A stretch of DNA of 64,000 nucleotides from Lachnoclostridium sp. An131 (GCF_002160825.1 NZ_NFLI01000001.1:1-64000); one strand, 5' to 3'. Shown: positions 15,539 through 25,269, counted from the first letter of the stretch. Translations and numbers: made by a program. The notes: a model not told the origin generated them from the sequence alone.

Positions 15539-17119
15539 ATGTGGGGTGTTGTAATTGCGGATGATGAGCCGATCATTCGGAGTGGGATAGCAAAAATTAT
15601 TCCATGGAATAAATATGATTGTCAGGTGGCTGGAATTGCACGAAATGGGGAGGAAGCTCTGGAACTGATAAAAAAGACAGGAGCGAAAATTGTAATCAGT
15701 GATATTAAAATGCCGAAAATGAATGGGCTGAAGCTCCTTGACGAGCTCAGAAAAGCGGAGCTGGACGTATACTTTATTATTGTGAGCGGCTATGATGAGT
15801 TCCAGTATGTGCAGAAAGCGCTGAATAATGGAGCGTTCGGTTATCTCTTGAAGCCAATTATACCGGAGGAACTGGAAGAAATGATCCGGCGTGCGGCAGA
15901 AAAGGCAGGAGAGGTGTGGAATGAGGAAGAAGCTGAGGGGGCAGGGAACGAAAAGCTTTTTGAGAGCGAGACTTTGCACTCAAGGCTGGAATGGCTTCCT
16001 GCCTGGCTGTCAGGAGATATCAGCCGGGAAAGAAAGGAGAAGCTGCAAAGAGAATTGACAGAGGAAAATGCAAGATGGCATATAATGGCTCTGATACATC
16101 CGCTCAGGGCGGAGGCTTCAGGGGAGGCACTGGTGGAAGAACGGCTTTTCCTGGCTGAAACAGTTTTTGAAGAAGCCTTTGAGAATATGGAGTATATACA
16201 GTTTGTAAAGGACAGACAGCTTGTCTATGCTGTATTAAGCGTACCGGAGAGAGGAAGTATAGACTGGTGTGCGAAACAGCTTAAATATGCTTGGAACAAA
16301 TACGGAAAGAGTGGAAATACAGCGTTGGCGGTCAGCAAGGCAGGGGAGAGCTTAAGAGCCTTGCTTGATATGCAGGCACAGGTGCAGAAAATCGCACGGT
16401 ACCAGCTTTTTGGCGGAGATTACTTTTTTACTGAAAGGCAGTACAGGGAGGAATATGATAACTGGGAAAAATGTGCAGGTTTTACCTGCAGAGAACTTGA
16501 AAATATGGTTTTGGCAGGAGAAAAAGAGCTTCTTTTGAAAAAGCTTCGCGAAACTACGGAAGGGAAGCTTTTAGAGGAATGCAGATATATTTTAAGGGCA
16601 GCATTGTTCCGGGGACATGAAAGCTCCGTGCCGCCATCACAGAGGAGCTTGGACTACAGGCCAGGATGGCTGGCGATTAAGAAGGAAATGACGGAAAGGG
16701 CGGGAAAAAGTAATGAGCTGCGGCAGGTTGTGGAAGAAGCCTTCTGTGAAATTTTCGAACGTTTGGATCTGTTGTGTTCGAAAAATATGCAGATGATGGT
16801 AGAACGGGCAAAAGCAATTGCAAGGCTGGAATATGCGGATGCAGATCTGTCCCTGTCTCTTGTGGCGCAGCGTCTGGGCTTCAACGCAGCGTATTTTTCT
16901 CATGCTTTTTCTGCCGTACAGCAGCAGGGATTTGCAGAATTTCTAACGAACATCAGGATTCAGAGAGCAAAAGAGCTGCTGCTGACGGATATGAAAATTC
17001 AGAATATCGCTCAAAGCGTGGGCTATAGCAGTCAGCCCTATTTCAGTACCAGATTCCGCGCGGAGACGGGGCTGACTCCGTCTCAATACAGGGAAAAATA
17101 TGCAATAGAGACAGAGTAA
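15539..17119 (+). CDS. YesN-like AraC-type response regulator
   Basis: A 526-residue response regulator. The ATG at 15539 has AGGAGG 7 bases upstream. Residues 1-120 are the receiver domain, with acidic pocket ADDEP, phospho-acceptor Asp in VISDIKMPKMNG and Lys in YLLKPI. A long central region of no recognised fold follows, then a C-terminal AraC double helix-turn-helix (about 425-526) with SLSLVAQRLGFNAAYFSHAF and IQNIAQSVGYSSQPYFSTRF. It pairs with the preceding kinase and probably activates the dehydrogenase-kinase-transporter genes downstream. Confidence 0.93.
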   Translation: MWGVVIADDEPIIRSGIAKIIPWNKYDCQVAGIARNGEEALELIKKTGAKIVISDIKMPKMNGLKLLDELRKAELDVYFIIVSGYDEFQYVQKALNNGAFGYLLKPIIPEELEEMIRRAAEKAGEVWNEEEAEGAGNEKLFESETLHSRLEWLPAWLSGDISRERKEKLQRELTEENARWHIMALIHPLRAEASGEALVEERLFLAETVFEEAFENMEYIQFVKDRQLVYAVLSVPERGSIDWCAKQLKYAWNKYGKSGNTALAVSKAGESLRALLDMQAQVQKIARYQLFGGDYFFTERQYREEYDNWEKCAGFTCRELENMVLAGEKELLLKKLRETTEGKLLEECRYILRAALFRGHESSVPPSQRSLDYRPGWLAIKKEMTERAGKSNELRQVVEEAFCEIFERLDLLCSKNMQMMVERAKAIARLEYADADLSLSLVAQRLGFNAAYFSHAFSAVQQQGFAEFLTNIRIQRAKELLLTDMKIQNIAQSVGYSSQPYFSTRFRAETGLTPSQYREKYAIETE

Positions 17120-17228
17120 AAACGCAAAAAACTGAATGAAGAACAAAAGATATGCAATATTCCCGCTGGGCCGAAACTGCTATATTTTGATCAACAAAAG
17201 GATTTTATCAAAAGGCAGGAGGTTTGAA

Positions 17229-18194
17229 ATGAGCAGCGTGGATAAAAGCACAGCTTTGGAGTTGTATCAGACGATGCTGATGATTCGGCGGTTTGAAGAA
17301 AAACTGTTTTATCTGTTTTCTACACGGGCGATGCCGGGGTCGATGCATCAGTATAATGGTGAGGAGGCGGTAGCAGCAGGTGTGTGTTCCTGCCTGAACA
17401 GGTCAGATTATATTACAAGCACGCACAGAGGGCACGGACATTGTATCGCCAAGGGAGCAGATGTGCGCAATATTATGGCGGAAATGTTTGCAAAATCTAC
17501 AGGGTGCTGCAAGGGTATGGGAGGCTCCATGCACATTGCAGATTTTGGTGTGGGAATGCTGGGAGCAAACGGAATTGTCGGAGGCGGGCTGCCTCATGCG
17601 GTGGGAGCTGCATGGAGCAGCCAGTACAGAGGCACGCAGCAGGTGGCTGTTGCCTTTTTTGGCGATGGCGCAAGCAATGAGGGTTCATTTCATGAGTCCT
17701 TGAATTTGGCAGCGGTCTGGAAGCTTCCGGCAATCTTTGTGTGCGAAAATAATCTTTATGGTTTTTCTACCTACTACCGCCGTTCTACACCGATAGAAAA
17801 TATTGCAGACAGAGCAGCAGCTTACGGAATACCGGGAATCGTAGTAGACGGTATGGACGTCTTGGCAGTCCGGGGGGCAGCCAGGGAAGCTGTGGAACGT
17901 GCCAGAAGAGGCGGAGGACCGACTCTGATAGAATGTAAAACCTATCGTTATATGGGACATTCCCGCTTTGAAAAGCCTTGCTATCGTACAGAGGAAGAGG
18001 TACGGCAATGGAAGGAGAGAGATCCGATTATCTGCTTCCCTGAGGTGTTAAAGGAACAGTTTTCGGTTACGGAGGAGGAGTTGAAGCAGACAGAGATATT
18101 TGTTGAGAAAGAAATCGAGGATGCGGTCAGGTTTGCAGAGCAGAGTCCGGATCCAAAACCGGAGGATTATAAGAAATATATTTTTGCCGAATAA
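17229..18194 (+). CDS. TPP-dependent 2-oxo acid/acetoin dehydrogenase E1 alpha
   Basis: A 321-residue E1 alpha subunit (PdhA/AcoA type) of a thiamine-diphosphate-dependent dehydrogenase complex. The ATG at 17229 follows AGGAGG. Diagnostic segments: MPGSMHQYNGEEAVAAG, STHRGHGHCIAKGADV, CCKGMGGSMHIAD, the TPP-Mg motif GDGASNEGSFHESLN and TYRYMGHSRF. The length and CKGMGGSMH pattern suit acetoin dehydrogenase (AcoA) as well as pyruvate dehydrogenase. Its position after a sugar two-component system and before a sugar kinase and importer is unusual for either. The true substrate is therefore uncertain. Stop and E1 beta start are 14 bases apart. Confidence 0.9.
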   Translation: MSSVDKSTALELYQTMLMIRRFEEKLFYLFSTRAMPGSMHQYNGEEAVAAGVCSCLNRSDYITSTHRGHGHCIAKGADVRNIMAEMFAKSTGCCKGMGGSMHIADFGVGMLGANGIVGGGLPHAVGAAWSSQYRGTQQVAVAFFGDGASNEGSFHESLNLAAVWKLPAIFVCENNLYGFSTYYRRSTPIENIADRAAAYGIPGIVVDGMDVLAVRGAAREAVERARRGGGPTLIECKTYRYMGHSRFEKPCYRTEEEVRQWKERDPIICFPEVLKEQFSVTEEELKQTEIFVEKEIEDAVRFAEQSPDPKPEDYKKYIFAE

Positions 18195-18208
18195 GGGAGG
18201 TGGCTTTT

Positions 18209-19234
18209 GTGGAGAGTACGAGAATTGTTCAGGCTTTGCGGCAAGCACTTATTGAGGAGATGGACAGAGACGAAAATGTGGTGCTGCTGGGAGAAGATAT
18301 CGGGGTATTTAACGGTTCTTACCGGGTTACAGAAGGATTGCTGGATAAATACGGGGAAAAAAGGGTAAAGGATACGCCTATTTCAGAAATTTCCATTACA
18401 GGAGCAGCGATAGGAGCGGCCATGACCGGACTTCGTCCCGTTGCGGAGATCCAGTTTAATGATTTTATGGGATGCGCAATGGATCAGATTTGTAATCAGG
18501 CGGCAAAGATACGTTTGATGATGGGAGGACAGGTGTCGGTTCCCATGGTGATACGAGCCCCTTATGGTGCTACAGGGAGAGCCGCTCAGCATTCTCAGTC
18601 TCTGGAGGCGTGGTTTGCGCATATACCGGGTCTTAAGGTAGTAATGCCCAGCACACCCTATGATGCAAAGGGACTCCTGAAAATGTCAATCAGGGATAAT
18701 AACCCTGTTATTTTTCTGGAACATAAGCTTTTATATGGAGCGACCTCTCCGGGGGGAAAAGCAAAATCGGTGGTCGATGATTTAGATCAGACCTTCCGCC
18801 CGGCTCCAGAAGAGGAATATATGATTGAGCTGGGAAAAGGAGACGTCAAAAGGCAAGGAGAGGATGTGACGGTCGTAGCGGTGGGCTATATGGTGCACAG
18901 AGCAGTACAGGCTGCCAAAATTGTTGCGGAAGAAGGGATTGAGTGTGAAATTATAGATCCCAGAACGATTGTACCGCTGGATAAAGAAATCATTTTAAAT
19001 TCGGTGAAAAAGACGGGACGCCTTGTGATTGTGACAGAATCTGCAGGCTGCTGTGGTTTTGCGGCAGAGGTGGCGGCAGTGGCTGTAGAGGAAGGGCTTT
19101 TTGATTTGGACGCTCCTGTAAAAAGAGTGTGTGCTAAGGAATCGCCAATTCCATTTGCACCCTGCTGCGAAGCAGACGTTCTGCCGGATACAGAAAAAAT
19201 TGTGAAGGCTGTGAAAGAAATCTGCAGAAAATAA
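18209..19234 (+). CDS. TPP-dependent 2-oxo acid/acetoin dehydrogenase E1 beta
   Basis: The E1 beta subunit (341 residues), partner of the preceding alpha subunit. The GTG at 18209 is preferred because GGGAGG lies 8 bases before it; the GTG at 18200 overlaps that site. Family segments are NVVLLGEDIGVFNGSYRVTEGL, DTPISEISITGAAIGAAMTGLRPV, MVIRAPYGATGRAAQHSQS, the transketolase C-terminal part IIDPRTIVPLDKE and the CAKESPIPFAP strand. It forms a heterotetramer with E1 alpha that decarboxylates or cleaves the substrate on TPP and passes the acyl group to the E2 lipoyl arm. Confidence 0.92.
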   Translation: MESTRIVQALRQALIEEMDRDENVVLLGEDIGVFNGSYRVTEGLLDKYGEKRVKDTPISEISITGAAIGAAMTGLRPVAEIQFNDFMGCAMDQICNQAAKIRLMMGGQVSVPMVIRAPYGATGRAAQHSQSLEAWFAHIPGLKVVMPSTPYDAKGLLKMSIRDNNPVIFLEHKLLYGATSPGGKAKSVVDDLDQTFRPAPEEEYMIELGKGDVKRQGEDVTVVAVGYMVHRAVQAAKIVAEEGIECEIIDPRTIVPLDKEIILNSVKKTGRLVIVTESAGCCGFAAEVAAVAVEEGLFDLDAPVKRVCAKESPIPFAPCCEADVLPDTEKIVKAVKEICRK

Positions 19235-19249
19235 ACGAGGAGTGAGAAA

Positions 19250-20443
19250 ATGGCGACAAAGGTAATCGTACCGAGTGAAGGCGGGGATCTCTGTGTAATA
19301 TCGGAATGTGTGGTAGCGGTGGGGGATCGTGTATGTATGGGAGATCTGATCTGCTCTGTGGAAACGGATAAGGCGATGGTGGACGTGTCAGCTCCCTGCG
19401 ACGGCGTTGTACTTGCGATCTTGTATCAGGAGGGGGACGAGGTGAAAGCCTTTGAACCCATTGCGGTGATTGGAGAGGAAGGAGAGAAGATAGAGAAGGA
19501 GGACACAGGAAAAGAAGAGCCGGTAGAAGAAATGGTGCAGATACAAAGGCAGGCTTCAGAGAAGGAAAAAATGAAAGAGGAAAAGCCGGGAGATAAAAGA
19601 GAGGAGGTTCTGGTTTCTCCCAGAGCGCGCAGGTATGCGGAGAAGCATCAGGTTAGTCTGAAAGAAATAGTGGGAACAGGCATCTTTGGAAGTATAACGG
19701 AGAAGGATGTGGCGGAACAGGCAGCGCATACAGAAGAGAGCGAAGAAAAAGGATATCGGGTAAGAATGTTAAGTAGGATGGAACAGGCGTCTGGACGCCA
19801 TGTGATGGAGTCTCTGCAGCAGAGCGCACAGTTTACTCTTACAATGCGGGTGTGTGCGGACAGGCTTTTGGAACTGCGCACACAGCTTAAAGAGAATCGG
19901 CAGATGCCGGAGCTGGCTTCTGTAACGGTAAATGATTTGTTCTGCTTTGCAGCAGCCAGGACACTCCTACAGTTTCCGCGGCTCAATGCAGTGTGGAATG
20001 GAGAAGAACTGCGGGAATATGATGTGGTTAATCTTGGAATTGCTGTGGATTCAGGAGAAGGGCTTGTGGTTCCTGTGGTTTCAAACGCGGATAGGCTTTC
20101 GTTGTATGAACTGTCCCGGAGAAGCCATGAATTGGCGGAAAGATGCAGGGCACATATACAGAGCGCAGAGGATCTGAAAGGAGCTACATTTTCAATCACG
20201 AATCTTGGAAAATACGGCATAGAGGTCTTTACTCCCATTTTAAATGTGCCTCAGACAGCGATTTTGGGAATCGGGGCGCCTGTAGGCCGGCTGGTACTGG
20301 ATCACGGGCAGATTCGCGAGACAAAAGAGATTATGTTGTCTCTGACGCTGGATCACAGGGCAGTTGACGGCGCACTCGGAGCAGCGTTTATGCAGGCGTT
20401 GAAGATGAATGTGGAATGCATGGATATTCTTCTTGTCAGATAG
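19250..20443 (+). CDS. Dihydrolipoamide acyltransferase E2
   Basis: A 397-residue E2 core of the same complex. Residues 1-77 are one lipoyl domain with the lipoylated Lys in VETDKAMVDV. A charged Lys/Glu linker follows, then a peripheral subunit-binding domain (VSPRARRYAEKHQVSL, VGTGIFGSITEKDV) at about 120-160, and the catalytic acyltransferase domain with NAVWNGEELREYDVVNLGIAVD and the active-site DHRAVDG near the C-terminus. All catalytic parts look intact. No E3 (dihydrolipoamide dehydrogenase) and no lipoate ligase follow, so E3 must be supplied from elsewhere in the genome. Confidence 0.92.
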   Translation: MATKVIVPSEGGDLCVISECVVAVGDRVCMGDLICSVETDKAMVDVSAPCDGVVLAILYQEGDEVKAFEPIAVIGEEGEKIEKEDTGKEEPVEEMVQIQRQASEKEKMKEEKPGDKREEVLVSPRARRYAEKHQVSLKEIVGTGIFGSITEKDVAEQAAHTEESEEKGYRVRMLSRMEQASGRHVMESLQQSAQFTLTMRVCADRLLELRTQLKENRQMPELASVTVNDLFCFAAARTLLQFPRLNAVWNGEELREYDVVNLGIAVDSGEGLVVPVVSNADRLSLYELSRRSHELAERCRAHIQSAEDLKGATFSITNLGKYGIEVFTPILNVPQTAILGIGAPVGRLVLDHGQIRETKEIMLSLTLDHRAVDGALGAAFMQALKMNVECMDILLVR

Positions 20444-20455
20444 GGGGATGATAAT

Positions 20456-21964
20456 GTGAAATATTCTCTGGGAATCGATATTGGCACGGGCTCAGCGAAA
20501 GGTGTTCTGTTTTCAGCCGGTATACGGCCGGCAGCACAGGCGTCGGCAGAATATCCGACCTGTTTCCCGCGGGCAGGCTGGGCTCAGCAAAAGCCCGAGG
20601 ATTGGTGGGATGCGGTGATTAAGGTTGTCCGCAGGATTTTGAAGGAAAGCGCTGTTTCTGCCAAGGACATCGGAGTAATCTCAGTCAGCTGCCAGGCGCC
20701 TACTGTATTGCTGTTGGATGAAAATGGCGAGCCGGTCTATGATGCCCTGATTTGGATGGACAGGCGAAGCGAAGCAGAGTGCAGCTGGCTGGAGCAGAAA
20801 GTGGGACGCGAACGAATTTTTGAAATCACTGGAACCCGGCTGGATCCTTACTACGTATATCCGGAGCTTCTCTGGATGAAAAAGAATGAACCGGAGGCTT
20901 TTCGAAAGGCTGAGATTCTGTTGCAGGTAAATGGGTATATTAACTATAAGCTGACAGGAAGATATTCCCTGGATCCGGTGCATGCTTCCCATACACAGAT
21001 GTACGATGTGAGAAAGCGTTGCTGGAGCCAGGAACTCTTTGATGCGATAGGGGTAGATATAGAGCTGTTTCCGCCTGTGCATGAGTGTACGCAGAAAATA
21101 GGCGAGGTCAATGAAGAGGCTGCGTTTCTAACCGGTTTGGCGGAGGGTACACCAGTACTATGCGGTACCGTAGACGGCGCGGCAGCTGTGCTGGAGGCGG
21201 GCGTGACTGGAGGCGGAAACGCTGTGGAAATGACAGGCACTTCTTCCGGGCTTATGATAGCGTTTGAAGATCTTAAGACGGCGCCTAATATGGCCCATCA
21301 GTACAGCATTGTTCCGGGAGGCCATATTTTGTACGGAGCCATGAGTACGACAGGAGCAAGCTATAAGTGGTTCCGGGATCAGCTGTACGATCATGAAAGG
21401 CTCTTGAAGGATCCTTATGGGCAGATGGAGAAAGAGATACTACGGGAAGCGCCTGACCCGACAGAGCTTATTTTCCTGCCTTATATGCAGGGAGAGCGTT
21501 GTCCGGTCTGGGATACGAATGCCAGAGGTGTCTTTCTGGGAATGAATTTGGGAACTACGAGGACACAGATGATGCGTTCAGTCCTGGAAGGAGTCGCCTT
21601 TGCTCTCCGTGATAATGTGGAAGAGGCAAAAAAGGCAGGAGTCTCAGTTTCATCTCTTAGAAGTGTAGGAGGATGCACGGGAAGCCTGCTTTGGACCAAA
21701 ATCAAAGCGTCAGTTTTGAATATGCCGATTGCTGTTCCCAAGCAGACAATGGGTGCGCCAGGAGGACTCGGAATTATGAATGCGGTCTGGCTGGGAGAAC
21801 ATGCGACGATTCAGGAGGCGGCGGCTGGTATCCAGACAGAGATGCAGATTATCCAACCGGAGGAAGAATGGATAGAGCATTATCAGAAGATGTATGAAAT
21901 CTACCATTCGTGCTATGGTGATCTGAAGGAATGCTTTTCGGCAATTTCACGGTTAAACAGATAA
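20456..21964 (+). CDS. FGGY family carbohydrate kinase (xylulokinase-like)
   Basis: A 502-residue ATP-dependent sugar kinase. The GTG start follows GGGGG. Visible motifs are the N-terminal phosphate-binding DIGTGSAKG, ISVSCQAPTVLLLDE, ALIWMDRRS, CGTVDGAAAVLEAG, the ATP-site MTGTSSGLMIA and the C-terminal GGCTGSLLWTKIKASVLNMPIAVPKQ. The family phosphorylates pentuloses, glycerol, erythrulose, autoinducer-2 and similar polyols; the xylulokinase-like pattern is clearest but does not fix the substrate. It sits between the E2 gene and the ABC importer, so it probably phosphorylates the imported compound, perhaps before cleavage by the dehydrogenase complex. Confidence 0.88.
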   Translation: MKYSLGIDIGTGSAKGVLFSAGIRPAAQASAEYPTCFPRAGWAQQKPEDWWDAVIKVVRRILKESAVSAKDIGVISVSCQAPTVLLLDENGEPVYDALIWMDRRSEAECSWLEQKVGRERIFEITGTRLDPYYVYPELLWMKKNEPEAFRKAEILLQVNGYINYKLTGRYSLDPVHASHTQMYDVRKRCWSQELFDAIGVDIELFPPVHECTQKIGEVNEEAAFLTGLAEGTPVLCGTVDGAAAVLEAGVTGGGNAVEMTGTSSGLMIAFEDLKTAPNMAHQYSIVPGGHILYGAMSTTGASYKWFRDQLYDHERLLKDPYGQMEKEILREAPDPTELIFLPYMQGERCPVWDTNARGVFLGMNLGTTRTQMMRSVLEGVAFALRDNVEEAKKAGVSVSSLRSVGGCTGSLLWTKIKASVLNMPIAVPKQTMGAPGGLGIMNAVWLGEHATIQEAAAGIQTEMQIIQPEEEWIEHYQKMYEIYHSCYGDLKECFSAISRLNR

Positions 21965-22103
21965 TAGAAGTTGAATTCCTGTATGGAATACACAAAAAAA
22001 TGAACATTCACCTAAAGACAGTAAATTTACTCGAGGCAAGCAGAATGTTAGCATAAATACAGACGAAAGGTCGTCGGATAAAAAAAGAAAAGGAGAGTGA
22101 AAC

Positions 22104-23156
22104 ATGAAAAAGGTAATTGCAATGCTTCTTTCCCTGGTTATGGTATTGGGCATGGCTGCATGCGGCGGAACAAATACTCAGGAAGAAAGCCAAACGACAG
22201 CGGAGGATACTGCTGAGGAGGAGACAGAGGAAACCGAGCCGGCAGAATCGGAAGCAGAAGCAGAGACAGAGACGGGAAGCTACAAGATTGGATTTAGTGT
22301 AAAGACGCTGACGAATGAGCCGTTTCAGGCATTTATTGCTGACATGATCCAGACGAAGGTGGAAGAAGCGGGCTGCGAATTCGTGTTGGCTACGACGGAC
22401 AGTGCGGAGGATGTGGCGCAGCAGGTCAGCCAGATTGAGGATATGCTGGTATCCGGTATTGACGCCCTGATCGTCAATCCTCTTGACAGCAACGCGATTA
22501 TTCCGGCATTGGAAAGATGTAAGGAGGAGAATGTTCCTGTCATTATGGTAGACTCGGGACCTGCAGAAGGAACAGATGAAAGCCTTTATGTGACTTATAT
22601 TGGAACGGATAATTATGCAGGTTCAGTGACAGCCGGTGAAAAAATGGCAGAAGAGCTGGGCGGTGAAGGAAAGGTCGTTATCGTCCGGGGCGTGAGTGGT
22701 AATACGGCAGGTGAAGCGAGGGCCAATGGTTTCAAAGCAGGATTGGAAGGGACGAATGTGGAAGTGGTGGCAGAGCAGCCGGGTAATTGGAGTAATGACG
22801 ATGCACTGCAGGCGATGGAGAATATGCTGATTGCAAATCCTGACATAGACGGAGTATATTCCTGTTCAGACGTGATGCTGGATGGAATCCTGGAGGCTAT
22901 CGACAGTGCTGGGGCGGACGATATTCTGATTTATAGCTTTGACGGACTGACAAATGGCTGCCAGCTTGTTCTGGATGGAAGAGTACAGGCTACCATGCAG
23001 CAGTATCCTTCCGTGATGGGTGAGCTTGCCGTAGAATATCTTCTTCAGATTCTGAACGGAGAAAAGACAGCAGATGATTTTGAAAAATTTGTTGACAGCG
23101 GCGTTGCCTATGTAACTCAGGAAAATGCGGAAGAAGCATTGCAAAATGCTCCGTAG
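22104..23156 (+). CDS. Sugar ABC transporter substrate-binding lipoprotein
   Basis: A 350-residue periplasmic-binding-protein type 1 lipoprotein. The lipobox MAAC gives lipidated Cys20, followed by a Glu/Thr-rich linker (about 25-58) and the two-lobed ribose/galactose/autoinducer-2-type domain beginning YKIGFSVKTLTNEPFQAFI. LIVNPLDSNAIIPALERC, VIMVDSGPAE and GVYSCSDVMLDGILEAI are typical of RbsB/XylF proteins. AAAGGAG precedes the ATG. A stem-loop after the gene may raise its expression over the permeases. It captures the substrate for the importer encoded next. Confidence 0.92.
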   Translation: MKKVIAMLLSLVMVLGMAACGGTNTQEESQTTAEDTAEEETEETEPAESEAEAETETGSYKIGFSVKTLTNEPFQAFIADMIQTKVEEAGCEFVLATTDSAEDVAQQVSQIEDMLVSGIDALIVNPLDSNAIIPALERCKEENVPVIMVDSGPAEGTDESLYVTYIGTDNYAGSVTAGEKMAEELGGEGKVVIVRGVSGNTAGEARANGFKAGLEGTNVEVVAEQPGNWSNDDALQAMENMLIANPDIDGVYSCSDVMLDGILEAIDSAGADDILIYSFDGLTNGCQLVLDGRVQATMQQYPSVMGELAVEYLLQILNGEKTADDFEKFVDSGVAYVTQENAEEALQNAP

Positions 23157-23222
23157 AAAAAGCTGTGACGGGCAGATAACGGATAGCAGCTTCTGAATAC
23201 AGATAGGAAAAAACATGAAACA

Positions 23223-23270
23223 GGCTGCATGGAGCATTCGACCTATGGCGAGGACATGCAGCCATTTTTA
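23223..23270 (+). terminator. Attenuating stem-loop between binding protein and permease
   Basis: GGCTGCATG/CATGCAGCC with a loop of about 23 bases, followed by ATTTTTAT. Its place inside the operon suggests partial termination, giving an excess of binding-protein mRNA, a common arrangement in ABC import operons. Confidence 0.6.
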
Positions 23271-23305
23271 TCTCTGCGGGAGGTTTGACCAGGAAGGAGA
23301 ATGAT

Positions 23306-24310
23306 ATGCAAAAAAATGTGACAAGAAGAAAAAATCCTTTTCGGAAAGTGTCAGGGCGTCCGTTTGTTCGTACTCTCGTGATAATAGCGGTCATTCTGAT
23401 GATGGCGGCTCTGATCCCAAACTTTTTGAAATTTTCGAATTTAATGAATGTGCTCCGACAGGCAAGCATTATAGCGATTCCGGCGATTGGCGTCACGATG
23501 GCTATGATTACAAAGGGAATCGATTTGTCTACCAGTGGTGTCATCGCGTTTGCGCCAATGTGTGTGATTGTGATGTACCATGCGGGCATTCCGTTTGCGT
23601 TGTGTGTACTGTGCGGGATTCTTACAGGCGTTCTTGCAGGGCTTTTGAATGGTCTTTTGATCGCCCGGGTTGGCGTACTGCCTTTTATAGCGACCTATGT
23701 ATCAGGGACGATTATGCTGGGCCTTACAATGGTGATTGGAAATGGTGGTTCTGTGACGGGTTTTCCCAAAGGCTACACACAAATCGGGAATGGTTCTGTT
23801 CTTGGAATTCCATGGTCTAACATAATTATGCTGCTGTGTGTGGCGGCAGGTGCGTTGTTCCTTGGAAAGACCAAATATGGAAACAGAATCTATGCCTTGG
23901 GAAATAATGAGTCCGTAATACGAATGGAGGGGCTAAGCCCGGAGAAACTGTTGATTGCTATCTATGGAATTGGAGGCTTTTTCTCCGCAGTAGCAGGCCT
24001 CCTGCTCAGCTCCCAGCTTTCTACCGTTCATCCCACACAGGGAAACAGCTATCAGCTTGACTGCATTGCAGCATGTATCCTCGGAGGAACCAGTATGTTG
24101 GGTGGCTCGGGGACTGTGATAAACTCAGCTTTAGGAGCAATCGGCATCGCCGCCATGCGTAATGCGCTGAATCTTCTCGGTCTGCATCCTTATGTACAGA
24201 ATCTGCTTCTTGGAACGTTGATTATTTTAATTGTGGCCGTCAATGTACTGCTCAAGCAGCGTGAGAAGAGACAACAGGAAGGCTTTAATATCAGGAGGGC
24301 AGATACATAA
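23306..24310 (+). CDS. Sugar ABC transporter permease (RbsC-like), first
   Basis: A 334-residue inner-membrane permease of the ribose/xylose type. Start ATG at 23306 has AAGGAG about 7 bases upstream. Eight to ten helices are seen with family motifs AIGVTMAMITKGIDLSTSGVI, GLLNGLLIARVGVLPFIATY and AACILGGTSMLGGSGTV. It overlaps the next permease by one base (TAATG), implying translational coupling. Two different permeases in one operon imply a heterodimeric channel, as in autoinducer-2 (Lsr) and some rhamnose importers, rather than the RbsC homodimer. Confidence 0.91.
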   Translation: MQKNVTRRKNPFRKVSGRPFVRTLVIIAVILMMAALIPNFLKFSNLMNVLRQASIIAIPAIGVTMAMITKGIDLSTSGVIAFAPMCVIVMYHAGIPFALCVLCGILTGVLAGLLNGLLIARVGVLPFIATYVSGTIMLGLTMVIGNGGSVTGFPKGYTQIGNGSVLGIPWSNIIMLLCVAAGALFLGKTKYGNRIYALGNNESVIRMEGLSPEKLLIAIYGIGGFFSAVAGLLLSSQLSTVHPTQGNSYQLDCIAACILGGTSMLGGSGTVINSALGAIGIAAMRNALNLLGLHPYVQNLLLGTLIILIVAVNVLLKQREKRQQEGFNIRRADT

Positions 24311-25269
24311 TGAGTGCGAGGAAAAGCAAAAATACAGTTTTAACAGTTGTAAAGCAGAATGCTCCCATTTTTTATCTTGTAATTTTTGTGTTGATAGGCT
24401 GTTTGTTTATTCCTAATTTTGGATCCAGAGCAAATTTTCTTAATATTCTGAGGCAGTCGGCGGCGCCGATTATTTCCTGTATTGCTATGACCTTTATTTT
24501 GATCACGGGAAACATTGATCTGTCCACGGGATATATTGTCAGTCTTGTTTCAATTTCGTGCGGAATTATGGTGAAAACCCTGGAGCTTTCTCCGGGTCTG
24601 GTAATTCTTTTATGTCTTTTGATAGGATGTGCAGCTGGCGCGGTAAACGGCCTACTGGTAACCGTATTCCAGATTCCCTCATTTATCGTAACTTTAGGCA
24701 CAGGAATGATTCTTACAGGGTTGGCGCAGCTGGTCAGTCAGAATACCTCCTATCATGATCTGCCGGATGGATTCCGGGCGTTTGCTAAAGCAGAACCGTT
24801 TTCGCTTCCTATTACCATTTTCTATGCGATTATCATCGCCTTTATTGTGTGGGTTGTCCTGCATAAATCCGTTTTCGGTCGAGAACTGCGGGCTTTGGGG
24901 CTTAATGCCCAGGCCAGTCGTATAGCAGGAATAAATGAGAAGAAATCGGTTTTTATTACCTTTGTGATTTCCGGCTGCTTAACGGCTTTTTGCAGTATTC
25001 TTATGACGATTCGTGTAAATTGTGCCCAGCCAGATCTGGGAGGGAGTAATTTTTCCTTTGAAGCAATAACAGCGGCTGTGATAGGAGGAACGAGCCTCCT
25101 GGGAGGCCAGGTAAATGTGCCCTGCTGTGTGGCCGGAGCTCTGATTATCAAATGCATCGAAAGCTGGATTAATATTCTGAATCTGAATTATTACCTGTAT
25201 CAGGCGATTTTGGGCATTGCGATTTTGGTTGCGCTTGTGGCAGATGCTTTGAAAAACAGGGCGAGATAG
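24310..25269 (+). CDS. Sugar ABC transporter permease (RbsC-like), second
   Basis: A 319-residue permease of the same family as the preceding gene but clearly diverged from it. Signature regions include CIAMTFILITGNIDLSTGYIV, AVNGLLVTVFQIPSFIVTLG and ITAAVIGGTSLLGGQVNVP. Its ATG shares a base with the upstream stop. Together with the first permease, the binding protein and the double ATPase downstream it makes a complete importer. Confidence 0.91.
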   Translation: MSARKSKNTVLTVVKQNAPIFYLVIFVLIGCLFIPNFGSRANFLNILRQSAAPIISCIAMTFILITGNIDLSTGYIVSLVSISCGIMVKTLELSPGLVILLCLLIGCAAGAVNGLLVTVFQIPSFIVTLGTGMILTGLAQLVSQNTSYHDLPDGFRAFAKAEPFSLPITIFYAIIIAFIVWVVLHKSVFGRELRALGLNAQASRIAGINEKKSVFITFVISGCLTAFCSILMTIRVNCAQPDLGGSNFSFEAITAAVIGGTSLLGGQVNVPCCVAGALIIKCIESWINILNLNYYLYQAILGIAILVALVADALKNRAR

